64,000 nucleotides of DNA from CAYWYR01 sp964462685 (GCA_964462685.1 CAYWYR010000013.1:33701-97700), one strand, 5' to 3'. Shown: positions 54,401-63,467, counted from the first letter of the stretch. Notes: generated by a model from the sequence alone, not told the origin. Program-made: numbers and translations.

Positions 54401-55750
54401 TACAAGTCTCGGCTGGAACGCCTGGATACCAAGCCTGTGAAGAGTCGGTGCACGGTTGAGCATAACCGGGTGCCCTTCAATAGCTTTTTCTAGGATATCC
54501 CATACTTCAACTGTTTTACGCTCTACCATTTTCTTGGCAGACTTAACAGTCTTCACGTGCCCTCGTTCGATAAGCTTACGAATAACGAAAGGCTTAAAGA
54601 GCTCAACGGCCATATCCTTAGGCATACCGCACTCATGTATCTGTAGCTCAGGGCCAACAACGATAACGGAACGACCAGAATAATCTACACGCTTACCGAG
54701 AAGGTTCTGACGGAAACGGCCAGTCTTACCTTTGAGAGTATCTGCAAGCGATTTAAGTGCACGTTGTGATTCGGCCCTAACAGCACGGCGAGAGTTATCG
54801 AATAATGCATCAACTGATTCTTGAAGCATTCTTTTCTCATTTCTGAGGATTACTTCAGGTGCTTTGATATCGATCAGTCTTTTAAGCCTGTTATTACGAA
54901 TAATAACTCGGCGATAAAGATCATTAAGATCCGAAGTCGCGAACCTACCACCCTCTAGCGGCACAAGCGGCCTTAGATCTGGTGGGATAACCGGAACTAC
55001 ATCAAGAACCATCCACTCTGGGCGGTTTGCTACTCTACCGTCAAGATCAGGACGGAAAGCATCAAGAATTCTAAGTCTTTTAAGAATATCTGCTTTTTTC
55101 GCCTGAGAAGTCTCTACATTGAGTCTTTCTTTCATTGTATAGTAATCGTCCATCGGTACGATACGGCGAAGTATTTCCTTAACCGCTTCACCACCGATTA
55201 GAGCGAGGAACTTCTTAGGATCTTCATCATCCATTTCGAAGTAATCCTCTGGCATAGTATCGAGTATGTCAAGATACTGCTCCTCTGTAAGAAGGTCATT
55301 TTTTTGAAGACCTGTCTCACCGGGTTGAACAACAACGTAGGATTCGTAATAAACGATTCTCTCAACATCCTTTGTAGGCATACCAAGTATACCACTGATC
55401 TTAGAAGGTAGTGATCTTAGGAACCACACGTGTACAACTGGTACTGCGAGCATGATATGCCCCATTCTCTCACGTCGTACTGATTTCTGAGTTACTTCAA
55501 CACCGCAACGATCACATACGATGCCTTTATATCTTATTCTCTTGTATTTACCGCAAGCACATTCCCAGTCCTTGATAGGGCCGAAAATCTTCTCGCAGAA
55601 AAGCCCGTCCTTTTCTGGGCGGAACGAACGGTAATTGATTGTTTCAGGCTTTGTTACCTCGCCCCGCGACCTGTCAAGGATCTCATCCGGAGACGCTATC
55701 TTGATGGATATGCTGCTGAATCCTTTTCTAGGAATTGAAACTGTATGCAT
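51491..55750 (-). CDS. rpoC: RNA polymerase beta' subunit
   Basis: A 1419-residue beta' subunit. The N-terminal zinc site is C64, C66, C79 and C82; the catalytic loop is NADFDGDQM. A second Cys set lies at CETRHGVCAKCYG. Start is ATG with an AAGGAAGA ribosome site, 32 bases after rpoB. Confidence 0.98.
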   Translation of the reverse strand: MHTVSIPRKGFSSISIKIASPDEILDRSRGEVTKPETINYRSFRPEKDGLFCEKIFGPIKDWECACGKYKRIRYKGIVCDRCGVEVTQKSVRRERMGHIMLAVPVVHVWFLRSLPSKISGILGMPTKDVERIVYYESYVVVQPGETGLQKNDLLTEEQYLDILDTMPEDYFEMDDEDPKKFLALIGGEAVKEILRRIVPMDDYYTMKERLNVETSQAKKADILKRLRILDAFRPDLDGRVANRPEWMVLDVVPVIPPDLRPLVPLEGGRFATSDLNDLYRRVIIRNNRLKRLIDIKAPEVILRNEKRMLQESVDALFDNSRRAVRAESQRALKSLADTLKGKTGRFRQNLLGKRVDYSGRSVIVVGPELQIHECGMPKDMAVELFKPFVIRKLIERGHVKTVKSAKKMVERKTVEVWDILEKAIEGHPVMLNRAPTLHRLGIQAFQPRLVEGKAIQLHPLVCTAFNADFDGDQMAVHVPLSFEAQLEAMLLILAPHNIMHTQNGDPIAVPSQDMVLGIYYMTKARIGTENDKKVYGSWDELRIAYHANRVKLHDVVRVRHNGETMNTTTGRMIFNEIVPEELGFINEVLTKKRLRQIIGTCFRAAGLDKTVAFLDNLKELGFAYATQGGLSVSIQDVVVPFEKDEIIGSAQKKIDKIEMAYSAGVISSGERYNKIIDAWSTATNRVADKLYNQLAKDMGGFNPFWMMLDSQARGSKEQIRQLAGMRGLMAKPKKSLSGSTGELIENPIISNFKEGLSILEYFISTHGARKGLADTALKTADAGYLTRRLHDVAQDVIITEDDCGTIRGVNMTALKDGEDIKESLYERILGRVNLSEVRDPITDEIIVDKNLLIDQDLAQKIEDSAVEKVMIRSVLTCETRHGVCAKCYGKNMATNQLIDVGEAVGTIASQSIGEPGTQLTLRTFHTGGTASLVASQSTVISKFDGIIEFENMKTVSYEGEEGEVTIVVSRSGVIKIIDPETERQLTQYDATYGANLKVKDGQKISKNALIYEWDPYNTAIITENNGRVRYKDLVINVTYREVNDEQTGHITKIVTDSRDRTKSPSIEIIDGEGNVLKTYNIPSRAQLRVDDNEEVGIGTPLAKMPRDLGRNRDITGGLPRVTELFEARAPQGPAVVSEIDGIVSFDKPKRGQRVLVVTSLDELTRTEYMVQMGKYILVQEGDFVRAGDRLTEGSINPHDILRIKGPNAVQEYLVNEIQDVYRMQGVKINDKHIETIVRQMLQKVKVVSSGDSHLLENDNIDKIKFLDENERIRDMVVVTEVGESKFKEGHIYTRKQVREANKDLKKKEKEIAAFREAESAIAEPILLGITQASLSTESWLSAASFQETTKVLSEASVSGKVDHLNGLKENIILGQLIPAGTGLRSYQDMLVTSEIGNIFGHTAESEEETNRLREQAELA

Positions 55751-55782
55751 TAATCTTCCTTTGGGTTTTCGTTCTTCTCTAA

Positions 55783-58700
55783 TTAACTGATATGAACGTC
55801 GAGGCAGAGACCTTGAAGCTCTCTAACCAATACATTAAATGACTCTGGTATGTTAGGATCTGGCATATTCTCACCTTTGACTATTGATTCGTACATCTTG
55901 GCACGGCCCTGAACGTCATCGGATTTAACAGTAAGCATTTCCTGTAGCGTATGTGCCGCACCGTATGCTTCAAGTGCCCATACCTCCATCTCACCAAGTC
56001 TCTGGCCACCGAACTGTGCTTTACCACCTAGCGGTTGCTGGGTGATAAGTGAGTAAGGGCCAATAGAACGAGCGTGTAGTTTATCTTCCACAAGGTGGCT
56101 TAATTTAAGCATGTAGATGATACCTACTGTAATCTTCTCACGGAACTGTTCACCAGTACGCCCGTCATATAGCTGGGCTTTACCGTCCCTCGGGAGTCCG
56201 GCGGCTTCTAGGAAGTCCCCTACCTCATCCCAAGTGGCCCCATCAAAAATAGGTGTGGCGAAATGTTCGCCGAGTTTGAGCCCTGCCCATCCGAGAGCTG
56301 TCTCGTATAACTGGCCAAGGTTCATCCTAGAAGGTACACCAAGCGGGTTCAGGATAATCTGGATTGGAGTACCGTCCGGCAGGAACGGCATATCCTCAGG
56401 CAGTACAACCTTTGATACGATACCCTTGTTACCGTGGCGGCCCGCCATCTTATCACCGACCTGTAGCTTACGTTTTTTCGCTACATATACTTTTGCCATC
56501 TGTAGTATGCCCGGCTGAAGCTCATCGCCTGCCGCGAGTTTGCTCTTCTCGGCTCTGTAGTCGGCTTTGATATCATTTCGGAGTTTCTGATAATTGCTTA
56601 TCATATCACCGATGATATCAGTTTTTTCTTCGTCTTCAATGAATTTCTCGTTTTTATCGAGAAGCTCTGGTTTCAGAATACCTTCAAGGTATTTCTCTTT
56701 GATAAGTGCTGCTGTTACATCGGTACCGCCACGAACGACGTTTACGTTATTCGACAGTCTGATACCGAGTGTTTTTTCGCCTTCCAGGACTTCGCCGAAT
56801 CTGTTGATGAAATCATCATCAAGTTTTTTGACAGTCTTGCGCTCTCTTGTGCTGATTGCTTCCTGGCGTTTTTTCTCCTCGTTACGAGTAGCTTTATCCA
56901 TTGTCAGAAGTCGGCGGGTAAAGAGTTTAGTATTGATAACGACACCTTTTAGGCCAGGTGTAGCTTTCAGTGAAACATCTTTTACATCGCCGGCTTTATC
57001 ACCGAATATAGCTCTTAGAAGTTTTTCTTCAGGGGTCGGATCTGTCTCACCTTTAGGTGTGATCTTACCGATCAGGATATCACCTTCTCTGATTTTAGCA
57101 CCTACGCGTACAATACCGTGATCGTCGAGGTCTTTAGTTGCCTCTTCAGATACGTTTGGTATCTCGCGGGTGAATTCTTCTTCGCCGCGTTTGGTGTCTC
57201 TTACCTGAAGTGTAAACTCCTCGATGTGTATCGAAGTGAATATATCCTGAGATACGAGTTCCTGAGACACGATGATCGCATCCTCAAAGTTGTAACCGCG
57301 CCAAGGCATAAATGCCACTAGAACGTTCTGGCCGAGCCCAAGCTCTGCCATTTCCGTTGAAGCACCGTCGGCCAGAGGCTGATCTTTTACAACCTTATCC
57401 CCAGGCAGTACCAGTGGCCGCTGGTTAATACATGTATCTTGGTTTGTACGGAAGAATTTCTTCAGTTTGTAGGTAACTACATCGTTGTATGAGAAATCAA
57501 CCAGTTTCTGATTCTTATCTCTTGTATCAATATATTTAACACGGATCTGATCTGATGACACCGACTCTACAACCCCTTCTCCCTGAGCGAGTATCATTGT
57601 ACGTGAGTCCTTGGCAGCTCTCGCCTCCATACCAGTACCTACGAACGGTGCGTTTGGTTGTACGAGTGGAACCGCCTGGCGCTGCATATTCGAGCCCATA
57701 AGTGCACGGTTCGCATCATCGTGCTCCAAGAACGGTATCATTGAAGATGCAAGCGAGGTTATCTGATCTGTAGATACATCCATATATTCGATATCGGATG
57801 GATCAACAATCAAGAAGTCGCCAGATTTACGTGCTTTGATACGGTTTCCGATAAAGTTACCTTCGGCATCGATAGGAGCTGATGCAGGTGCGAGTATCGA
57901 ACCGTCTTCTTTTTCCGCAGGCAGGTAAACTATCTCTTCTGTCGCTCTACCGTTTTCAACTTTACGATACGGAGTTTCGATGAAACCGAGGTCGTTGATG
58001 ATTGAGTGAATGGCAAGAGAAGATATCAGACCGATATTCGGACCCTCTGGGGTCTCGATAGGGCAAAGTCTTCCGTAGTGCGTGTAGTGAACGTCACGAA
58101 CCTCGAAGCCCGCTCTTTCTCGAGTAAGACCGCCGGGGCCGAGTGCCGAAGTACGGCGTTTGTGAGTCAGTTCTGCCAGAGGGTTAGTCTGGTCCATGAA
58201 CTGGCTAAGCTGGTTAGTACCGAAGAACTGGTTGACAACCGAACTAATCGTACGCGCGTTGACAAGCTCAGAAGGCGTCAGGTTTTCACCATCATGTACA
58301 GAAAGTCTTTCCTTGATCGTGCGGGACATACGAGTAAGGCCGACGTTGAACTGAGCGCCCATCTGCTCGCCTACTGTACGCACGCGTCTGTTGGAAAGGT
58401 GATCGATATCGTCCCCTGTGTACTTGTTCTTATGCAGGAAGATAAGCTGGCGAATTATCGCTACTATGTCTTCTGTAGTAAGAGTAGTGATCTCGGGATC
58501 GATATCTAAGTCCAGTTTATCATTTAGCCTGAAACGGCCGACGATACCCAGGTCATATCTTTTTTCGGTAAAGAAAAGTTTTTCGAGTAAACCCATGGCT
58601 GTTTCGATATCCGGCGGCTCAGAGGAACGGAGCTGTCTGTATATAACCTCTAGAGCGTCCTCGCGGCTTTTTGAAACGTCTTTAGAAAGGGTTCTGGCTA

Positions 58701-59715
58701 TCAGCGGCTCATCATTAGGATCGATATAATCGAATAATCTAAGTGATTCTACCTCTGCCTTACCCAGCCCCTCTAGAAGCTCTTCATCGATTACCATATC
58801 ACGAGTGGCGATTATCTCACCTGTTGACATATCGATAACATCTGATGCTATACGGCGGCCGATATGGTCTTCGGTCATGTCTTTGAAGTCCACATCCACT
58901 GCAAGCTCAAATAGCTGTAGAAGGTCCTCATCCGAAGAATATCCTAAGGCTCTGAGTAATGTAGTTACTGGGAATTTCTTTTTCCTGTCGATGTATGCGT
59001 ACATCACATCATGGATATCGGTAGTGAACTCAATCCAAGAACCGCGGAAAGGTATCACTCTCGCGCTATAGATACGAGTACCGTTCGGGTGAACGTTATC
59101 GTCGAAGAAAACGCCCGGTGAACGGTGTATCTGGCTGACTACAACCCTTTCCGCACCGTTGATGATAAACGTACCGCGCTCTGTCATCGCTGGGATATTA
59201 CCGAGGTAAACTTCCTGCTCAACAGCATCGATGTAATCTTCTGATTTCTTATCCGCTTTAGAGGAAAGCCTAAGTTTGGCTTTGAGGGGTTTGGAGAAAG
59301 TAAGCTCACGCTCACGGCACTCTTCCTCGGTGTACTTAGGTTTCTCGATGAAGTATTCCATAAAGTCGAGCTGGAACACCTCGGAGGAGTCATCAATCGG
59401 GAAATTGTTTTTGAATGCGTATTGAAGGCCGGTGCCTTTTCTTTTCGAGGGCGTTCTGTGTTCTTGCAGAAAGTCATCGAAAGAGTCAATTTGAATATTA
59501 AGCAGATCCGGGTAGTTAGGCTGGTAGCTTTTCTCAGCGAAAGATATTCTCTCGCGTATCCGGTTGACATCTGCGGTTGTTTTCAGTCTTTTGAAGCGAC
59601 CTTCGAGTTGGTCGCTCACGGTCGGCTTATGGCCTTCATTATCTACCGGATCGAAATCGATAGTAATATCGGCTAAGGATTCGCGGACAAGTTCCTCTAT
59701 CCTATTGTCGTCCAT
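55783..59715 (-). CDS. rpoB: RNA polymerase beta subunit
   Basis: A 1310-residue beta subunit from ATG 59715, which has a strong GGGAGGT ribosome site. An in-frame ATG at 59766 would add 17 residues that lie inside the attenuator-like hairpin and is rejected. Family blocks include FFGTNQLSQFMDQTNPLAE (rifampicin region), GRHGNKGIVSKV and KLSHLVEDKLHARSIGPYSL. Confidence 0.98.
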   Translation of the reverse strand: MDDNRIEELVRESLADITIDFDPVDNEGHKPTVSDQLEGRFKRLKTTADVNRIRERISFAEKSYQPNYPDLLNIQIDSFDDFLQEHRTPSKRKGTGLQYAFKNNFPIDDSSEVFQLDFMEYFIEKPKYTEEECRERELTFSKPLKAKLRLSSKADKKSEDYIDAVEQEVYLGNIPAMTERGTFIINGAERVVVSQIHRSPGVFFDDNVHPNGTRIYSARVIPFRGSWIEFTTDIHDVMYAYIDRKKKFPVTTLLRALGYSSDEDLLQLFELAVDVDFKDMTEDHIGRRIASDVIDMSTGEIIATRDMVIDEELLEGLGKAEVESLRLFDYIDPNDEPLIARTLSKDVSKSREDALEVIYRQLRSSEPPDIETAMGLLEKLFFTEKRYDLGIVGRFRLNDKLDLDIDPEITTLTTEDIVAIIRQLIFLHKNKYTGDDIDHLSNRRVRTVGEQMGAQFNVGLTRMSRTIKERLSVHDGENLTPSELVNARTISSVVNQFFGTNQLSQFMDQTNPLAELTHKRRTSALGPGGLTRERAGFEVRDVHYTHYGRLCPIETPEGPNIGLISSLAIHSIINDLGFIETPYRKVENGRATEEIVYLPAEKEDGSILAPASAPIDAEGNFIGNRIKARKSGDFLIVDPSDIEYMDVSTDQITSLASSMIPFLEHDDANRALMGSNMQRQAVPLVQPNAPFVGTGMEARAAKDSRTMILAQGEGVVESVSSDQIRVKYIDTRDKNQKLVDFSYNDVVTYKLKKFFRTNQDTCINQRPLVLPGDKVVKDQPLADGASTEMAELGLGQNVLVAFMPWRGYNFEDAIIVSQELVSQDIFTSIHIEEFTLQVRDTKRGEEEFTREIPNVSEEATKDLDDHGIVRVGAKIREGDILIGKITPKGETDPTPEEKLLRAIFGDKAGDVKDVSLKATPGLKGVVINTKLFTRRLLTMDKATRNEEKKRQEAISTRERKTVKKLDDDFINRFGEVLEGEKTLGIRLSNNVNVVRGGTDVTAALIKEKYLEGILKPELLDKNEKFIEDEEKTDIIGDMISNYQKLRNDIKADYRAEKSKLAAGDELQPGILQMAKVYVAKKRKLQVGDKMAGRHGNKGIVSKVVLPEDMPFLPDGTPIQIILNPLGVPSRMNLGQLYETALGWAGLKLGEHFATPIFDGATWDEVGDFLEAAGLPRDGKAQLYDGRTGEQFREKITVGIIYMLKLSHLVEDKLHARSIGPYSLITQQPLGGKAQFGGQRLGEMEVWALEAYGAAHTLQEMLTVKSDDVQGRAKMYESIVKGENMPDPNIPESFNVLVRELQGLCLDVHIS

Positions 59716-59743
59716 TTTACCTCCCAGTAAGGAATATCGAATT

Positions 59744-59798
59744 AAAAAAACAGGACTTTCCAACACCCCGTCATCTGGCGGAGCATTAGGAAGCCCTG
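59744..59798 (-). terminator. attenuator-like hairpin and U-run before rpoB
   Basis: On the minus strand, CAGGGCTTCC pairs with GGAAAGTCCTG (one bulge), enclosing a CTCCG/CGGGG inner stem, and is followed by seven Ts. It ends 29 bases before the rpoB ATG. As no promoter is visible after it, rpoBC transcription must read through it. Confidence 0.65.
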
Positions 59799-59925
59799 TG
59801 GCTTATAACTTTCTGTATCTATCGAACAAATCTTGAAGAATAATTTTGTTCTTTATTAATTTTTTGCGATGTTTCAACGATGTCAGCTTAGATCATACGT
59901 TATTTCGCTATTTTAGTTATAAACT

Positions 59926-59968
59926 GGAACCGGCCAAAAACAGATCGGCTGCTTATGGCCCGTGTTCC
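59926..59968 (-). promoter_or_regulatory. hairpin in the rplL-rpoB spacer
   Basis: GGAAC and GGCC arms pair with GGCC and GTTCC around a 20-base loop. This may be an RNA processing site or regulatory leader; E. coli has an RNase III site in the same interval, but sequence similarity is not implied. Confidence 0.45.
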
Positions 59969-60024
59969 GAGTCTATAGTATAGTTTATCAAGTAGTCGCT
60001 TTCGAAAGGCTAGGGGCAGTCAGA

Positions 60025-60408
60025 TTACTTAAGAGTAACTTTTGCACCAGCTTCTTCAAGCTGCTTCTTGATATCTTCTGCTTCGTCTTTGCTCGCTTGT
60101 TCTTTAACAACTTTAGGAGCGGACTCTGCCATTTCCTTAGCTTCTTTCAGGCCAAGACCTGTGATAGCGCGGATAGCTTTGATAACGTTGAGTTTGCTGC
60201 CACCAGTTTCGGTTAGCTCTACATCGAACTCGGTTTTTTCTTCAGCAGCTTCTCCGCCGCCTTCAGCGCCTGGCATAGCACCGGCCATCATTACAGGAGC
60301 CGCAGCACTCACGCCGAATTTTTCCTCAAGTGCCTCTTTTAGCTCAGCAGCTTCGCCGAGTGTAAGGTTTGATATCTCTTCGAGCAGTTTCTCGATTTTT
60401 TCTGACAT
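60025..60408 (-). CDS. rplL: 50S ribosomal protein L7/L12
   Basis: A 127-residue stalk protein. The N-terminal dimer domain is followed by an Ala/Gly-rich hinge and the conserved TEFDVELTETGGSKLNVIKAIRAITGLGLKEAKEM (key residues only) factor-binding domain, ending at EEAGAKVTLK. Normal ribosome site (GGAGA). Confidence 0.97.
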   Translation of the reverse strand: MSEKIEKLLEEISNLTLGEAAELKEALEEKFGVSAAAPVMMAGAMPGAEGGGEAAEEKTEFDVELTETGGSKLNVIKAIRAITGLGLKEAKEMAESAPKVVKEQASKDEAEDIKKQLEEAGAKVTLK

Positions 60409-60456
60409 TTTGAATCTCCGATTGGGATATTATATTCTTTGAAATTTCTATTTTAT

Positions 60457-60990
60457 TTATGCGGCTTCGTTGTTTTTCTTGGCCGCTTCTTCTATAACAG
60501 AGGCAAGATCCCTGATCACAGCACCCATGGAGCCGGCTATACCGGACACAGGAGCCATTAGTGATCCCACGATACCTGCTATCATGTCTTCTCTTGTTGG
60601 TAGCGTAGCTACTTTTTTCAGTTCCGAACCTGGGTAGAACTGACCTTCGATAACGGCTGCTTTCAATTTCGGCTGTTCGCCGTCATCGAAAGATTTTTTA
60701 ATCAATTTGGCCGGGGCCACCGGGTTATCGCTACCCAGTATGATTGCCGAAGGACCGGCGAAAACATCGTCGGGTATAGAATCATACCCGCCTGCTTCTT
60801 CCAGTGCCCTTTTCAGAAGGGTGTTCTTGGCAACTGTCATCGTAATGCCCTCTTTGCGGAGTTCATCACGGAAAGCGACAGTTTTCTGTACGTTCATTCC
60901 ACCGAAATCAACAAGGTAAACACCCTCTGCCTGCTTGATCTTATCAGCTATTGCGCTGACAACATCTTTTTTCTTTTGCAGTGATATCAT
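60457..60990 (-). CDS. rplJ: 50S ribosomal protein L10
   Basis: A 177-residue L10 protein anchoring L7/L12 dimers: VDFGGMNVQKTVAFRDELRK near the start, VAKNTLLKRALEEAG, and an Ala-rich C-terminal helix. 48 bases separate it from rplL. Confidence 0.97.
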   Translation of the reverse strand: MISLQKKKDVVSAIADKIKQAEGVYLVDFGGMNVQKTVAFRDELRKEGITMTVAKNTLLKRALEEAGGYDSIPDDVFAGPSAIILGSDNPVAPAKLIKKSFDDGEQPKLKAAVIEGQFYPGSELKKVATLPTREDMIAGIVGSLMAPVSGIAGSMGAVIRDLASVIEEAAKKNNEAA

Positions 60991-61014
60991 ATTGGTATTA
61001 CCTTTTATGGTGTT

Positions 61015-61146
61015 AGTTGCCCATGCGCGACCGCTTTATCGAATTACTGATAGCGCGGAAGAGAAGCCGAATGTGGCAACTGGTTTGTGAGTGCGTAAAA
61101 TTTTTAAACAACTAAGCGGCAAGTGGTTGTTACCCAAACGCCGCTT
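61015..61146 (-). promoter_or_regulatory. structured leader between rplA and rplJ (candidate L10 leader)
   Basis: Two stems can form on the minus strand. An upstream hairpin has AAGCGGC (61146-61140) paired with GCCGCTT (61120-61114). The second has AGTTGCC (61081-61075) paired over 59 bases with GGCAACT (61021-61015), with further pairing inside. L10 leaders bound by the L10-L12 complex occur at this place in many bacteria, so autoregulation is likely but not shown. Confidence 0.5.
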
Positions 61147-61161
61147 TGTTTTATTTTCTGA

Positions 61162-61866
61162 TTATTTTTCTAGTTTGATAGAACCGTCGTTAACCTTAAT
61201 ACTCGGGCCCATGGTAGCTGAGAAGTACATGGACTTGACATATTTACCTTTGGCAGTTGACGGCTTGGCTTTCATTATGCTTGAGTAGAAAGCGTTGACG
61301 TTCTGTTGTAGTTTATCGGCATCAAATGAGCATTTACCCACTGAAGCGTGTATGTTACCAGCTTTATCGACACGGTATTCAATCTTACCGGCTTTAAGTT
61401 CGGTAACTGCTTTGGCTACATCAAATGTAACGGTACCGACTTTAGGGTTTGGCATAAGGCCACGCGGACCTAAAATTCTACCGAGCTGACCCACCTGACC
61501 CATCACATCGGGAGTGGCCACAACCACATCAACTTCTGCCCAGCCTTGTTTGATCTTGTCAACATATTCGTCGAGGCCTGCGAAATCCGCTCCGGCATCG
61601 AGTGCTTCCTGATCTTTGGGAGCACGTGCGAATACCAGTACTCTTACGTCCTTACCTGTACCATTGGGCAGGCTTACCGTGCCGCGAACCATCTGGTCGG
61701 CTTTACGTGGGTCAACCCCTAGCTGCATCGATACGTCGAAAGATTCGTCGAATTTAGCACTTGCCGTTTTCTTTACAAGTGATACAGCTTCATCGATCGC
61801 ATAATCCTGTGATTTATCGATCTCGGTTTCGACAGCTCTGTATCGTTTTCCGTTTTTCTTTTTCAT
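61162..61866 (-). CDS. rplA: 50S ribosomal protein L1
   Basis: A 234-residue L1 protein: KFDESFDVSMQLGVDPRKADQ, GSVSLPNGTGK-like core and RILGPRGLMPNPKVGTVT are characteristic. It lies 275 bases after rplK rather than the usual few bases. Confidence 0.97.
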   Translation of the reverse strand: MKKKNGKRYRAVETEIDKSQDYAIDEAVSLVKKTASAKFDESFDVSMQLGVDPRKADQMVRGTVSLPNGTGKDVRVLVFARAPKDQEALDAGADFAGLDEYVDKIKQGWAEVDVVVATPDVMGQVGQLGRILGPRGLMPNPKVGTVTFDVAKAVTELKAGKIEYRVDKAGNIHASVGKCSFDADKLQQNVNAFYSSIMKAKPSTAKGKYVKSMYFSATMGPSIKVNDGSIKLEK

Positions 61867-61966
61867 TGCGGTACTACCTTATTTGTAGTGTTGTCTGAAA
61901 TTTTCATCAGTGTTAAATGCGAAAAGCCACGGCCGCAATCGCCAGTTCATCTACCGTGAAAAATAT

Positions 61967-62022
61967 GATCTGTTCATATCTGTTCATATCCGTTCATATA
62001 ATCTGAACGTTTGTGAACGTTT
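61967..62022 (-). repeat. short direct and inverted TGTTCATAT/ACGTTCA repeats in the rplK-rplA spacer
   Basis: On the plus strand, TGTTCATATC occurs at 61971-61980 and 61981-61990 and CGTTCATATA at 61991-62000, followed by two TGAACGT words. The minus strand therefore has two ACGTTCA and three ATGAAC. This could be a compact operator or slippage product; its role is unknown. Confidence 0.4.
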
Positions 62023-62141
62023 TCCCGGGGGAGACGAGACTTTTCAGTTTCCTTGCTATGCTAATGCAATGTTAGGAAAACACTGAGAAATACTGAATTT
62101 TTAAGGAACAAAAGCCGAATAGGTAAAATATATCTAAGCGA

Positions 62142-62570
62142 TCAATTTTCAGAGAATTCAACGCCCATGGCACGAGCTGTACCGCGTATCATTTCTACTG
62201 CTTGGTCGATAGAAGTGGTGTTTAGATCAGCCATTTTTATTTTTGCTATCTCTTCACACTGTTCACGGTTTATCGTACCTACTTTATTCTTGTTTGGTTC
62301 TGCCGAGCCGCTTTTAAGCTTGAGAGTGTCCTTGATGAGAACGGCCGCCGGTGGCGACTTGATCTCAAAGGTAAAAGACTTATCACTGTAAAAAGTGATA
62401 AGAGCTGGAAGGATCATGCCTTTTTGACTCTGGGACTGACCGTTGAACGCCTTTACGAACTCCATACCGTTCAGACCTCTCTGGCCGAAGGCCGGGCCTA
62501 CTGGAGGCGACATTGACGCTTCACCGGCTTTTAACTGAAGTTTGAACTGACCTGCTACTTTTTTTGCCAT
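62142..62570 (-). CDS. rplK: 50S ribosomal protein L11
   Basis: A 142-residue L11 protein: LQLKAGEASMSPPVGPAFGQ, FNGQSQSQKGMILPALITFY and a C-terminal DQAVEMIRGTARAMGVEFSE block. Normal start for the family. Confidence 0.97.
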   Translation of the reverse strand: MAKKVAGQFKLQLKAGEASMSPPVGPAFGQRGLNGMEFVKAFNGQSQSQKGMILPALITFYSDKSFTFEIKSPPAAVLIKDTLKLKSGSAEPNKNKVGTINREQCEEIAKIKMADLNTTSIDQAVEMIRGTARAMGVEFSEN

Positions 62571-62637
62571 CTTACTATTCCGATTTGGGAATAAGAAATA
62601 CTTATAAATTGTTAATGATAGAAAGGGGGTTTAGCGA

Positions 62638-63246
62638 TTACAGCTGTTCCATCTCTACCTGACCGAAGTCCAGTTCCACGGGTGTCTTTCGACCGAGGAT
62701 TCCAACTTCGACTTTTAGTTTCTGTTTTTCGATATTGACTTCTTTGATAATACCTGAGAAGGTATTGAAAGGTCCTTCTATCACTTTAACGCCGTCCCCT
62801 ACTTGGAACTCTGTTTCAATGGTCGCGATATCTTTTCTTTCTTCCAGGCGACCTATAATCCGCGCTACCTCATCAGGCCTAAGAGCCTGAGGTTCTGTTT
62901 TACGGCCAACGAATGAAACGACACCGTTCAGATTTGTTATGGTATCGAAGACTTTTTTTGTCATCGCGGCCTTCACCATAACATATCCTGGGAGAAAGTT
63001 TTTGGTACGGGTGCGTTTTTTTCCGTTTCGGACTTCGTAAACCGTTTCTTCCGGGATTACGATTTCGGCTACGTCATCACTGATGCCTAGCCTGTCGCTT
63101 TCACGTTCGATAAGTTCTTTGACTTTTTGCTCATGGCTGGTGAAGGTACGCAGGGCATACCATTTGAACTCGATAGATTCCTCTACTGTGTTCTTTTGGT
63201 CTTGAATCCTGTTGTAGTCTTCTTTATTTAAATGTATATCAGCCAT
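62638..63246 (-). CDS. nusG: transcription termination/antitermination protein NusG
   Basis: A 202-residue NusG. The NGN domain starts at KWYALRTFTSHEQKVKELIE, and the KOW domain holds GDGVKVIEGPFNTFSGII. It links RNA polymerase to ribosomes or Rho. Confidence 0.96.
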   Translation of the reverse strand: MADIHLNKEDYNRIQDQKNTVEESIEFKWYALRTFTSHEQKVKELIERESDRLGISDDVAEIVIPEETVYEVRNGKKRTRTKNFLPGYVMVKAAMTKKVFDTITNLNGVVSFVGRKTEPQALRPDEVARIIGRLEERKDIATIETEFQVGDGVKVIEGPFNTFSGIIKEVNIEKQKLKVEVGILGRKTPVELDFGQVEMEQL

Positions 63247-63275
63247 TGGGTATAAAGCCTATTGATTTTTCAGAT

Positions 63276-63467
63276 TTAGATGAGGTCAGCCAGAAGGCCT
63301 ACTATGGTTTTCAGCCCGAAATCCATAACGCCCACCAGCAGTGTGATTATGACGGTAACCACGAGAACAACTATTGTCGATTCTTTAAGCTGTTCTTTAG
63401 AGGGCCACGAGACTTTTTTCATCTCGGCCTGAACCTCGCCTACAAAACCTTTTATATTTCCAACCAT
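63276..63467 (-). CDS. secE: preprotein translocase subunit SecE
   Basis: A 63-residue single-helix SecE: EVQAEMKKVSWPSKEQLKES followed by a C-terminal membrane helix. It lies 29 bases before nusG and after tRNA-Trp, the common order in bacteria. Confidence 0.92.
   Translation of the reverse strand: MVGNIKGFVGEVQAEMKKVSWPSKEQLKESTIVVLVVTVIITLLVGVMDFGLKTIVGLLADLI

Noticed and set aside
60068..60442. A 124-codon plus-strand frame opposite rplL
   Set aside because: It is a shadow of the highly Ala-rich rplL gene and has low-complexity Ser/Ala composition.
61971..62000. Possible CRISPR-like repeats
   Set aside because: Units are only ten bases, directly adjacent and without spacers; no cas genes are present.
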